Assembly: GCA_934045075.1 (NCBI GenBank)
Contig: OW203725.1
Span: 25,893,714 to 25,957,713, forward strand
Length of the DNA stretch: 64,000 nt
Source of the DNA: Yponomeuta sedellus
Lineage: Eukaryota > Arthropoda > Insecta > Lepidoptera > Yponomeutidae
Reading direction: 5' to 3'
Shown: positions 11,641 through 23,200 of the stretch, one piece after another
Layout: each line of letters opens with the position of its first letter
How positions within the stretch are numbered: the first letter of the stretch is position 1
The notes under the pieces: generated by a model
Told to the model about the DNA's origin: nothing
Database searches by the model: none
Seen by the model: the letters and a program-made list of their open reading frames with translations, nothing else
Program-made: the position numbers and the translations under genes

Positions 11641-11967
11641 TATTAGAGAGACTTTATTTTGTCTCATGTATGCGCATTTAATGCAATAATATAAACTTGA
11701 TATGGCAATCTTTTTTCGGTTTGACGTTTCCGTTTGTTGAGTGTAGCAACACTCTCTCTCTCTAAAATTTCTCCCCGGGCATGCATGGCTGTCCCTAGTT
11801 ATTTTAAGTTAATTCATATTTGACGATGTAATACGTCCATATATTCTGAGTAATATAGTGTGAAGTATCTACAGGATTCCCGTCTTTGTTTTATTGAAGA
11901 GCCAGCTCCCATCAACCAGATTTATACCACTTCACGTCTACCAGGTTACCCCACCGCTGCGCTTACA
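11641..11967 (+). repeat. 3' LTR of copia element
   Basis: Identical by eye over all 327 bp to the 5' LTR, and followed by the target duplication gttat at 11,968-11,972. Confidence 0.95.
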
Positions 11968-12358
11968 GTTATGACCGATTCTATGTTCCCTATTCGTCAG
12001 TTTTTCTCTTTATGGTTTACAAAACTGAATTATATACCATACAATTACATAATTTTGCAGTAAATAATAAAGCTAGTGATATACATTCCACTACCCAATA
12101 ACACTTTCCTGAATGTGGCCCAACGCCTACATGCGAAATTCAACCGAAATGTCTCTTATGAGGTGTCGAAAGTCAGCTTTTAAGTAATATTTCAAGCAAT
12201 ATAAATTATTGCAAAAGAACATTTATAGGTGCTATAGAACTGGTAAATCTCTTGTTTGGATTTTGAATTTGATAAATAACATATCAATCATGTCGTTGCT
12301 GGACGAGAACCATGAGGCACATCAAGGAAGGAAGATGGTGGTTAAAGAGTTAGAAAGG

Positions 12359-12735
12359 TTACACTATTTTTATTTTTAATGCACTAACCCGTGCTAAGGA
12401 ACAAATTTAAAAACCTTTTTAGAGGCTAAATTTTATTTAGAGGTTAGTGCATTAAAAATAAAAATAGTGTAATCATGTGGGTACAGTGATATCGTTCCGA
12501 TGTTAAACCTAACTGCAAAGTAGGTGGTCGGGGCTGTAAGTAATGCAATTTGCTTAAGTCAGATGTCGCTGCCTGTACGTAATACAGAGAATATTGTAAA
12601 GAGGTTCGAAATTTCACTGATGCCGTGAGTCGCCCATTGGCTCAATTGGTAGAGCGCTGGTACGGATAGCCAGAGGTTGCGGGTTCGAATCCCGGCATGG
12701 GTGAAATTTTTGCCTCTAAATAGGTTTTTAAAAAT
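12359..12735 (-). repeat. Foldback tRNA-like SINE, 12-bp target duplication
   Basis: The copy begins with the inverted tail (acactatttttattttta) and then a partial sense tail, a unique head, a tRNA-like body with A and B boxes (12,630-12,705), and the tail again in the other direction (gcctctaaataggttttta). The flanks carry gagttagaaagg and gagtcagaaagg, an 11-of-12 match. Both ends therefore match the same tail in opposite orientation. It belongs to the same family as the copies near 33,140, 37,714, 45,659, 46,677, 52,017, 54,329 and 59,826. Confidence 0.75.
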
Positions 12736-13263
12736 GAGTCAGAAAGGCCCAGAAAGTCGAAGACCTCATTTACGGTCATCGGAGAAACGATCGGTCGGAT
12801 GACCCAGAGAGGGTGGGAGAGTGACTAAAGAATAGTCGGATATCCTAGATATTGATAAAATACAGAAGTGGTCAAGAACCCGGGAACTTAAGACAGGTGA
12901 CTGACAGGAGACAACTAGGGCAGAAACACGAGGCCGCGCAACGCAGGTGTAAGTACGGATTGCAATAACACTGCTGAGCATTAACAATCATAGAGACTAA
13001 TTTAACATGGGCGCCTTGAGCTTGAAAGTTGAATTTGGGTCCCACCTGCTGTTAATAATAATCAGTGTTAATAACCACGTCGTCGAATTGTCATATTTAA
13101 AAAAAAAACCATTAACGGGTTAGTTGAGCTTTTGGTCTACTTCTCCCAACCAAATCTACTAATCTAATTCGATCGTTCAAAATCGTCACCTGACAACAGA
13201 ATTTTCAGTTTGTACAAACAACAGAAAAATATAATTGCAGCATCTCATTAACTTTAAAAACGT
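12736..13263. other. Non-coding stretch, nothing recognised
   Basis: Mixed composition. No open frame with protein similarity and no repeat boundary was seen. Confidence 0.4.
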
Positions 13264-13421
13264 TTGCCCCCGTGTCTATTTAGTAGGTGTAGTGTGTTTG
13301 CGGCGTCGCGAGTCTCGCACAGCGGCCGCTCACTCGCGCTCCAGCAATGTCAACTATTAATGATTCGAGCATTATTAACAACCTGTTTGCTTAGCATGCC
13401 AATTTCTCTGTCGAGCCCAAA

Positions 13422-13577
13422 ATGTCTCGGCGCTATCATGGTGACCGCGACCGAGATGGAGTCGGCCGGGACTTGCCTACAACTGGCTACCATGGCGGCG
13501 TTGCCGAGATGATTTCGGCCGAGTTAGGCACTAATTTTGACATACGCGGAAGTGAAGACAAGGCTTCGAGCGCATAA
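13422..13577 (+). CDS. Possible small ORF or first coding exon (51 codons)
   Basis: An ATG at 13,422 opens 51 codons, starting MSRRYHGDRDRDG, to a TAA at 13,575. The region just upstream (13,290-13,350) is GC-rich and ends in cgctccagcaatg, like an insect promoter and leader, and a good splice donor (cag|gtaaca) lies shortly downstream near 13,604. The product is hydrophilic, with an Arg/Asp-rich start, and is not recognised. It may be a short upstream frame in a non-coding first exon. No second exon was found. Confidence 0.25.
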   Translation: MSRRYHGDRDRDGVGRDLPTTGYHGGVAEMISAELGTNFDIRGSEDKASSA

Positions 13578-13604
13578 AGTTGACAGGAAAAATACAAATT
13601 CAGG

Positions 13605-14567
13605 TAACAATTTTTACCGTGTTGTCAGATAGAACTATAATATTTATTTATTGAGGCAATAACTTTTTTAGGTAAACAAGACCGCAGTCTATTGGCTAGC
13701 TCGATTCTCGGCTGCCATGGTCGTATTTTGACTTGTTAACTTGTAAGTCTATCACTGAACGTCGAGAGAAAGTCAAAACGTGCATCCTAAGCATATTGGT
13801 ATCTGTGCGTACAAGATTGTTTCATCTCAAATATTTTCCTAGAAAGCGTAACGGTCCTCGCTTTGGAGCCCAATATTTTTACTACCATCAATACGGAAGT
13901 TCTTGCAACAAAATAAATTAAACACTTTTCCGTTCCGAAGAAAATAATCCTAAAGCAAACAGTGATGGTGGAGGGTAAACAAGAAAAGGATGAATTATAA
14001 ATAAGTCAGAAATTGAATCTGCAAACAATCCGGCGGTGACGCTGATCCGACAGTGAGTGAAAATTCACATTACAAGTTTGACAATTCGCCGCGCCCTGCC
14101 CGCCGATGAATAAGGCATGAGCCGAGATCCGCTCCACGACGTTATGGAAATTGTTTTTAAGAAAAATATGAACAAGTCACCAAACCACCGCGCGGCCGAG
14201 CCACTTGACGGCGGGGCTCGCCGCCGCCGCCGCCCGCCCCGCCCTCCCCGCCCGGCCGGCTTACCTGCAATCGCAGCCAACCACCAATCATTTGAATCAA
14301 TACACGGCAAAATATACACCGTCATATTATACATCATTATTACAATATACAGTTCTTTATTCGAGTTATAGTATTACTACCCGACATCTCGCAGAATCGT
14401 TGATTCCAATGTCGTAGACTTTGGTTGTCTTTTTTCACATTAAAAGTTAATTAAAGCAGCCCAGATAGAAATATTGAGTCCAGGCTCTCAAAATAACCTG
14501 TTCCCTCGAAAAAAATATTATATTATACTTTTTTCATATAGAGTCTTTATTGTACACCAGTAATCGT
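13605..14567. other. Non-coding stretch with a GC patch
   Basis: AT-rich apart from a C-rich patch at 14,190-14,270. Frames read across that patch are low-complexity Arg/Ala/Pro and are not supported as genes. Confidence 0.4.
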
Positions 14568-14950
14568 TATCAACCCTTGTATGTCCCCACTGCTGGGGCA
14601 CGGGTCTCTTCCTGCATCGCAGGAAGGTTAGGTTAGGACGTGGAGGCTATACTCCACGTCGGGGACCAAGTCCGGGTTGGTGGAGGATTGTAAGACAGTG
14701 GCGGGCCTTACTGTCAGAAGTTATCAAGCCACCCATAAGGCCTCTGACATGGCTTAACGACTGCCATTAAATGACACCCGGCACCAACGTTTTTACGTGC
14801 CTTGCGGAGCACGGAAGCGGTCGGCCAAAAAATGCCACTAGCGGTAGTCACGGGACGGTCACCAATCCTGCACCTGATCGCGCCTGTTGTTGCTTAACTC
14901 AAGTTATTGATTCCAATCACGTGGTTCGCCTAGGCCACGAGCGCTTCCAC
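14568..14950 (-). repeat. 5S rRNA-related SINE, copy 1
   Basis: Reading the minus strand, the element starts agcgctcgtggcctagg and passes through gagttaagcaacaacagg, cgcgatcaggtgcagg and ttggtgaccg. This order of blocks resembles the internal pol III promoter of insect 5S rRNA (ttaagcagcg.., gcgcggttagtactt.., gatgggggaccg). The 3' part contains a conserved short palindrome cttcctgcatcgcaggaag. Two other copies are at 33,799-34,112 and 40,691-41,043, both on the plus strand. Confidence 0.65.
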
Positions 14951-15965
14951 ACCAGTAATGTTTTGGCATAAATTGCGAAATATTGATTTATATAAAATTA
15001 ATTAAAGTATATTTATTTCACCATTTGCCGAAATAATCGTTTTGACTTTGTTTTTTATCGCACCTGTCTCAGTTTAGAACAACAGTCTTAGCTTTATTGT
15101 CACAGCCACAACAAATCAGCCATTCTCAGATTTATAAGATAATCTGTCAAATGTCAAATGACAGATTATGTCTGTCACTACCAACCTGATGGAACGACTG
15201 ACGAGCAATAGCAATGAAACAAAAGTGTGGCGCGATGACTACGCCTGCGCTGCACTACGGCTACGCTTGTGCTACGACCATAAGTTGACCAGCGAATCAT
15301 CGATGCTACGACGTAGCGACTACGCAAGTGCTACGCGCTTCGATATTATGACGTAGCGTCGACCAAAGAGTGGTGTTGCATGCCTACGTAGTATAATTGG
15401 ACGTCGAACTGGAATAAAAGTTGTATGAAGTGTACATAATATAGTTTAACCTAATATCTGTCGGCTGTGTCTACAAATAAACGAATAATAAATAAAGAAG
15501 CAGCTAAGAGAGTACGACAACTACAAAGACACACGCAGACAAAATTAATAAAATAATATTGACGCAAGACCGGTCGGTTGCCTATGTGGTAATACAGACA
15601 GTTGGTGAGCAAGGGTCACCGGTGGGGTCATAAAGCTGGGTGGCTTAATTTCTCATCGCCGCGGGTGTGAGGTGATTGATGACGTGCGCGGGAGGCGCGG
15701 GGGCGCGGGGCGCGGCGGCAGAGCTCGCGATTCATAGACCGATCATAAATTAAGTGCACTCTCAATGAACGAACGAACAATTAAACGCTCGAAGGGAATC
15801 CGCGTCTCGCGCCGTGAATGGGTAATTTATGTTGGCGTCGGAGCCAGGCGCCGCCGCCGCGAGATATCGGCCGGCTCATATGTAAGCTTCTTACCTTGCA
15901 GTGCTCATATTTGTGACGGACAATCGATTGTGTTGTCACGAAGTTATTATTGGTTTACTTTTTTT
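14951..15965. other. Non-coding stretch with two small repeat structures
   Basis: At 15,130-15,172 there is an imperfect palindrome around gataatctgtcaaatgtc and its mirror. At 15,236-15,360 the motif ctacg or its complement cgtag recurs about ten times in both orientations, which gives strong folding potential. The right part (15,650-15,870) is GC-rich. No gene is supported. Confidence 0.4.
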
Positions 15966-16073
15966 TAAAAACCTGGCCTTGGCCTCTAAATGGCCAAAAA
16001 TTCCACTGTAAATAGGTTTTTTAAAATTGTCCTTAGCACGGGCCAGTGCATTAAAAATAAAAATAGTATAATT
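15966..16073 (+). repeat. SINE tail fragment of the foldback family
   Basis: It contains the family tail: gcctctaaat, then aaataggtttttt, then ccttagcacgggccagtgc, then attaaaaataaaaatagtat. The tRNA-like head is missing, so this is a 5'-truncated copy. Confidence 0.65.
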
Positions 16074-17286
16074 ACTTTTTTTACTTTATTGTTACTTCAG
16101 GTTCTTTTACTTTTGTTATGTTTCTAAGAATATGTACTCGTGTGAGTATTTGTGTCAAAATTACCTTTAGAACATTTCGTAATGCTGACCATAGTAATCG
16201 CTCTGACAATATTTTGAATCGATTGCAAACTGCTCCATCATCTCCGCACCCCCCCCTCGACCCGTCTTCCGGTCCCGCAGCAACAGCTGACCGCTCGCGT
16301 TATCTGCCCGCGTTAAAGAAGAGATAACGAACCGCCCGCCCCCCAATCCATTATTCTTTCATAAAAAATATTGGAACAATATCATAAAGATCAGTTTAAA
16401 ATTGGAAGGCATCGCGGGGCGAAGGGCGCACGGCGGGGGCCGGGGGACGGGGCAGCAGCGCCGGCTGAATAGGCAATTACCTTACTCCCGGCGGAGTTGC
16501 GGCGCATTAAAAGTTTTTCCTGTGAAAATATGATCGAGTCAGCGCTGCCCGCGCGCGGCGCGCCGTGACGTCACGATTCTGGCGTCACACTCCTGTCGCG
16601 CGCGACTCTTAACTCAATTCCTGAATTCGCATTATTTCCTGATGAAATTACGCTAAAATTGAGACGTAAATCAGAAATTCCGCAGCAATGTCTCGCTCTC
16701 TGCTTTGTTTATTGTTTTTCATCCTTCTAATACAATTTGCAAATTTGTTTGGAACGAAAATATTTTCACTTGAAAATCGAGTAAGTGGTAGGTATGATCA
16801 TTGATGAGGACCTGTTTTGTGAAAAAGAAAGACTGAAAAATCAGGAAAAATGGTTTTATTAAAACCTTTTGTTCGAATAGTTCTCGAGACTTGATATATC
16901 CACAGTGATACCACGAGCTCTAATATGTACACTCATCTAAAATGTTATATACAAGATGTGAAAGTCCGATGCGATGTGTCGCGCCAAGTAGAAATAAGTA
17001 TTATACAATATTGTTACAATTTAATAGTTCGGATCGTGTTAACAAAATAGACCTACGAATAGTCTCTCCTCTAATTGCTAAGTAGGTTATAATTAATTAT
17101 AGTCTCGAAAAAAACACTCCGCCCGAAAACACCGAGTCGGTCATAAATTCGACACATTTCAACAGTTGAATAAACTAAACGAAGAACCAACTTAGCACTC
17201 GATAGACTTTGTAAACTCAAAAGGTCATTGAAGAACATTGGTCGTGCCGGGGCGGCGGCGGCGGCGGCGGCGGCGCGGGCGCGCGG
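16074..17286. other. Region downstream of the neuroligin-like gene
   Basis: This is the likely 3' untranslated and intergenic part for the minus-strand gene that ends at 17,287. A minus-strand poly(A) signal is not certain. A CRE-like palindrome tgacgtca occurs at 16,566-16,573 inside a GC-rich patch (16,410-16,610). No additional coding region is supported. Confidence 0.4.
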
Positions 17287-20200
17287 TCACACCGAGATTT
17301 CCTGGATCTGCACGCGCTTCTTGGCGGGGGGCGCGGGGCGCTCGGCCAGCTCCTCCCCCTCGCCTCCCGCGCCGCCCTCACCGTCCCCGGGCGCGTCCCC
17401 GCGGCGGAGCGTGCTGCGGCGCGGCGGCGCGGGGGGCGTGGCGCGCGGGCGGCGCGGGCGGCGCGGCCGCCGCTGCAGGTAGATGCCCGCGAACACGAGC
17501 GCGTTAAGCGCCAGCAGCACGCAGCCCGCGCACACCGTCACGCCCAGCGCCACCGTGTAGCTGCCGACACACACACACTCCTACACAACGGCTCACTCTT
17601 CTAGCGTCTAGCTACGAGTTTAGCAGAGCTGGAAATAATCTAAATGGACACACACGGAGGGGATGGGGCGTCCAAAATTCAGTAACTTTAAAGTGGCGTC
17701 AAGCAAGCCTTCGACAATAATGTAGCTTCTGTAACTATTTAGTACGTAGTACCGGTGCGGGAATATAAGTAGGAACATTCTATTATTTTCGGGACAAAAG
17801 AAAAAAGGTGAGCATTAGCGAGATTAAGCCTGGCAGGGCTTCTCGAGTCTGTCGCAAATACACCGCGTTGTTTCAATTGTAATTTGCCAACTCCGGGACA
17901 TCGTAACGAGTGCAAAGATCGACGACAAGCGTCGGCCCGCGGCGCAGCCTGCTGCAGCAGATCAACTTTGCGTGTGTGTTTTGCTCTGGACTGCTATTGT
18001 TGAGAATGCTTCGGTAGCAAAGTAAATAAACCTGTTACCACTTACACCGCCATGTTACACTTCACTTAACGCGTCACGCGCTTAGTGTACATACGTCTGT
18101 ACACTAAACAGCCCGGCCGCGCGCAATCATAGTGTGCATAGTGTACAGACGTATGTACACTATGCAACGCTCAGATTGGACACTTTTTATCTATGCTCTG
18201 TGCATTCTCTATGGACAATATCTGTTGTTTTATTGACCTATGATTAGTAAGGATTACTTTTGCCAACCAATCAAATGACGTGACGTGGAAAAAAATTAAA
18301 TCATCATCGAAACCACATGAGCTTGCTAGGTCAGACGCCATTTTACGTTTTCGTCGTGAGTTGCTTCGCTCGCTAAAGTTTTATAAGTTATTTCGAGAAG
18401 GCAACGCTGCGTATTTGTTTATGTGTTATATATGAAATTACTGGGAAAAGTGTGTAGATTATGTTTTACATAATAGTTTTGTTGTATTTGATGGAAAATA
18501 AAGTGAAAAAACCCTCGAACTTTTAGCCCGGATCGTGCCGCTTGTATGGGCGGTCAGTGTCATTTTACCTCTTCCTGTTAATTATTCATTTATAGCTTTA
18601 TTTTGGTGAATTAGAGAATGAAAATTGTGTAAACAGTTATAGATAATATGCAGATCATATTATAAGTGTTAGTTCAGTGCTAGTGAATGAGTATTTAGTG
18701 AAAATAGTGAGACAAAGTTCAAGCTAGAAGGGTACAAATAAAAAGCAGACAAAAATATAACGAGCCGATTGCTAAGCTTTAACTACTAAGCAGGTGAGAC
18801 TTGATTGTTGGTTATTTGTTATTTTATTCTTTTTAGGGCCGATTTCATGGAAGTCGGAAACTTAGATAATTTCACCGTAATCTTGAAATTATAGATTACG
18901 CCTTAACTGAGATTACAGCTCCAAAACGCAATTTTCACCAAAAGGTCAAATGTGATCCAAGTTCGAACGAGAACCGCCCAGTGTGACCATCTCAAAACTA
19001 AAGAATCTGCCACAGACTGGGAAAAAAACTGCCAAAAATATGCCTTCATATTATCGTATCCATAGAGATGGAAAAAATAAATACGTAAGATACTAAACAA
19101 AAATTATTCTGAAAATATAATTTGTTCATGCCTACGAGCTCGCAAAACCGGTCTACGTGAGCGGCCGCGGTGCGGGGTCCGGGGGGAAACTAGATCCGAT
19201 CGGCACTCGAATTGACACCACGCTATTTGTAAGACGTTATATATTAAAACGCATAATAAACTTCTTGTAAACCATCAAAAGCATCTTTAATTAATGCCCC
19301 AGCCGGGATATAAATAAAAATCTAATGTAATATAATTAAACAAATTCGGACATAATACGATGTTGTGTAACAATTATTATCACGCAGTATTTACGACATT
19401 TCATTTTCTAAATACATTAATTTTAAGTATAGTGATAAAGCCGCCGTCTGTACTCTTAGGTTAAGAAATATCCTTAGCACGGGTTAGTGCATTTAAATAA
19501 AAATAGTATAATTAAGAAATATCTGTGTAATTTCCATTTTTATGTACAATAAAGTGTTCTCTATCTATCTCTCTATCTTTAGGTACTTATATAAAGAATC
19601 AGAAATATTTTTTATTTTATTTTATTTATACAGTTTGGAGAATCATCAGCTTACAAAATTATGCTAGTAGAAGAAATAGGTTACTAAGAGCTAATAACAG
19701 ATTCCCGCCTATAGATGGATATTATGTCGATAATATCCAATAAAACCTAATGAATTGAATTAAAACCTAATGGTAGGTACAAGGTAAGAATAATACTCTT
19801 TATTGCACACCATTATATAAACATGTTACAAGTACTAGCTTTGCCACTTATCTGGCAGCAAAATGGCAGAAATCTGAAAGAAGTGATCACACTGGAAAAA
19901 CTGCTGGCGAAATCGGAGTTCTCGGAAGCTATTCAGGAAGAATATTCTTTATGGTACACACCATAAAATAAGAGAGACAACAAAGACAACAGTAATAATT
20001 ATAGTTCTATAACTTAACACTTATCGTTTTCTTTACCTTTTTACTGTTTATAATCAGTACACAGAATGTTTTAAGGGTAAAACGTGGAAAGTTTACCTGT
20101 AGTACTGTGCATCGACTGTAGCGAGGGTGCCGGGCGGCTGTGCGGAGGGCGCGGGGGGCGCGGGTGACGCGGGGGGCGCGCACTCCTCCACCAGCTCCCC

Positions 20201-23200
20201 CTCCTCCCCTTCGTCCTCCTCCCCCTCCGCCCCTTCCCCCTCGTCCTCTGTCTCAGGTGCCGTGCTCGACTCTAGCTCCGGGACCACGTCACCTGCCGAT
20301 ACACACACACTATCTCATTTTTAAACAAAAATTTTTGTTACTTTCGTTTCGTAGTAGTATTAAGTTAAACTTCACTACCTCATCGTTTCTGTCCAACTCT
20401 CTCAGTAATAATTGTTCCTGTATAGTAGCTAAGTTAATATAAAGTAAGCCCTTAAGTGGCCTATGTTTAGATTTTTCTACACAACCATTTTTTATAATTT
20501 AACTTGTGCTGTGGGTTTTGTATTAAAATAAAAATAAAAAAAAAAAAAAATATCTAAATGAAAAGCAGTCAAAAAAAATGTTTTCACGGAAAAAGGTAAT
20601 AAAAATAACCTACTTTCGGATGGCTGTGATGAGGAAAACGGAATGAGATTGCACCGCGAGCAAGGGGCTCTTAGTGCCGACTTAGTAGCGCGATTAAGGT
20701 AAGTAGACGACTCCTCGTACACAAAAGCGGAGCGGAGGCAGATCTACCAATCAATGTCGTTCATCTGCGATTTTTCGAGAGTTTTGTTAACTGACATTTT
20801 TGCTTTTGGACGAGACCGAGCACAACTACATTTCATAACACTTTTCAGTTGCCTCATTCCACGAGTCATTATCGCGCCTCGCGATATAATGAGAGCGAGA
20901 CAATACACTGCGTCCGCCATTACTAGCACAAAGCGCGCACAATGCGCCCGGGCCGCCGCCGCCAGCGCCGGATGCCGGCTAACGATACATTTCTTTGCAA
21001 ACAGCACCAGCGGGCGAAGGCCCTCGTGTTTTTTTTTTATGATTTTATTTAATCACAAGAAGCTCACGCGCAAATACAATTTAGGTAGACAATTAATTAG
21101 ACAAAATAAAATAAAGATATTAAATAAACAAAATTAAAAATTAAATAGATAATAGTACATTATGATATAAGTGCGGTAAGTTGAAAATTACAGCCGAGGC
21201 GATATTACTAGCCCGAGCCATCGGCGAGGGCTGTAAGGAAGCAGAGGCTGTAATTTTCAAAGCGCACGTATGTCATACGACGTTAATAATACGAAATTAA
21301 TAAAACTCTGACTTTGTTATCATCACTACTTGACGACATTTTCAAATAAAAACAATACATCGAAAAGAAAAAGCGCGCGGATTTATTTTTACTTGTCCAC
21401 AAATAAGCGATGCGCGCGCATCAACTTTTTTTTTTAGGCAAAGGTACAAAAACCGCCAGTATTACTAATAAAGTAAATTAATATTTTTGTGTTTTTGTTA
21501 CAGATAATTGGTTGTAATTTATTGTCAAAATTAATTAAATTAAAGAATTAAATGTTTATTTGTTATATTTTATTTCCCAAAGTTAATTTTATTCATAAAA
21601 TATTGACCACTTTCTTGACATAAAACCTCTTTGCTAAGATTTTTAAAAAACTTTATTTTAAAAAAACACGTGCCTTTTACATTACATTATCGCACAAGTA
21701 CGTAATGAGATACATTACGATATTGAAATTGGTGTAATTACAACCACTTTACGAGCAAATATGTTATAATAGTACATTACACAACTAGGGTGGTAATACA
21801 AAGAAAGGCCGAGATCGCAGAAGTTTGCGGCCCGAGCTGTAAGCGAGGGACGTAAATATGCGATCGAGAGCTTTCTTTATTACCTCCCGTGTTGTGTACA
21901 TCTTTTTATGTCTACACTTGGCCAGAAAGCGGCTTTTTCCGTACGCGCAGCGTGCGGAAAAAGCCACTTACTGCCAGGTGTGGCATAAACAAAATTAAAG
22001 ATTAGATTTGCTATACGTATGATGGACATAGAGCGGTGGTAGCGGAGCGGTGTAGAACGCCGGCTTCTCAATCGGGAGATCGTGGGTTCGAACCCCGGCA
22101 TGTATCAATGACTTCGTTTTCTAAGTTTTGTACATTTGTAAAATTATAGTAGCAATACTACTCCTCGCTGACTGTGAAGGAAAACATCGTAAGGAAACCC
22201 TAGTGTCTGAGGTGTTAGCGTACCTCAGCGCTTGCTACGTACAATGGCCCAACTATGAGGCTAAGTGCGGAAATCTCAGGTCTAACTAACTATGTATGAT
22301 GGACATAATATGACGACGGAGGTCATATATTTAGCTACCTATAATAGAAATGATTAATTAGGAAATGAAAGTAAGGAGCTAGTAGGTGGTGGCGTGTACT
22401 CACCGGCGAAGAGGTCGGCGCGGTCGGGGCGGAACTGGTGGTGGCGCGGGGGCGCGCCGGGCCGGTGCAGCTGCGGCACCAGGTGCAGCCACAGCGCCAG
22501 CTTGTGCCCGCGGTAGTGGCTGCGCACGCGTACGCGCCCGCCTCACACACACAATATTATTACACTCTTACTTACATTTAAAACTATCTTGATAACCTCA
22601 AAGGTAATTGTATAGCGAAATTCTGACAAGATAAATCGTTTATTGTTGTCTTTAGGTAAGATGACGTTTATTTCTTTGTAAAACATTCGTATTCAAGTTT
22701 TTATAAGACTTTATGGGTATAAGGTCTTATGAAAATAATTGTTTCACCATGTTTTGCCACTGAGGCGTACAAATATTGATATTACTTTAGGGACTGTTGT
22801 CAGTGCCGTTAACAGTAAGGAGCATTGGTCTGTGGAGGAGTCTCACCTCAGGTCTCACCGATGGCGTGGGTTACGTGATTTTCGCTAAATGTAAAGTAAC
22901 TGGTTTCTTAACATCACACCTAGGTTTGAAAACACGTGGTTTTAGTTATTATTAAACCACGCGTTTTCAAACCGTACCGTTTTCACACCGTACGGTGTCG
23001 CCGTTGCGTAATAACGGCTTTAAGTTACAGATTTTGTAATAGTTAGTTCGTTACGGCGATACTTATGACACGCTAAGTCGTTCGTAACTCCTACAGAACT
23101 CCAGCTAGAGTTACATCAATAACATAATTGTATAATATAACTGTAACTTACCCTAATGAACTTTAATTTTTACTCTCATTTTTAATGCGGTCATATATTA

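Larger units (their letters stand above)
6874..11972 (+). mobile_element. Complete Ty1/copia LTR retrotransposon with target duplication
   Basis: A 5,089-bp element (6,879-11,967) is bounded by two identical 327-bp LTRs and flanked on both sides by the 5-bp duplication gttat (6,874-6,878 and 11,968-11,972). The internal part has a primer-binding site just after the left LTR, a gag-to-polymerase coding region in copia order (capsid, zinc knuckle, protease, integrase, reverse transcriptase, RNase H) and a purine tract just before the right LTR. Identical LTRs show very recent insertion. One frameshift splits the polyprotein between the pre-integrase and integrase regions, so this copy is probably not autonomous as read. 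The LTR ends are ta..ca, not the usual tg..ca. Confidence 0.95.

Noticed and set aside
12630..12705. tRNA gene (well-formed acceptor stem, A and B boxes)
   Set aside because: It is part of a repeated SINE with target duplications, and the anticodon loop lacks the invariant T before the anticodon.
20127..20324. Ser/Pro-rich plus-strand frame
   Set aside because: Antisense shadow of the acidic linker exon of the neuroligin-like gene.
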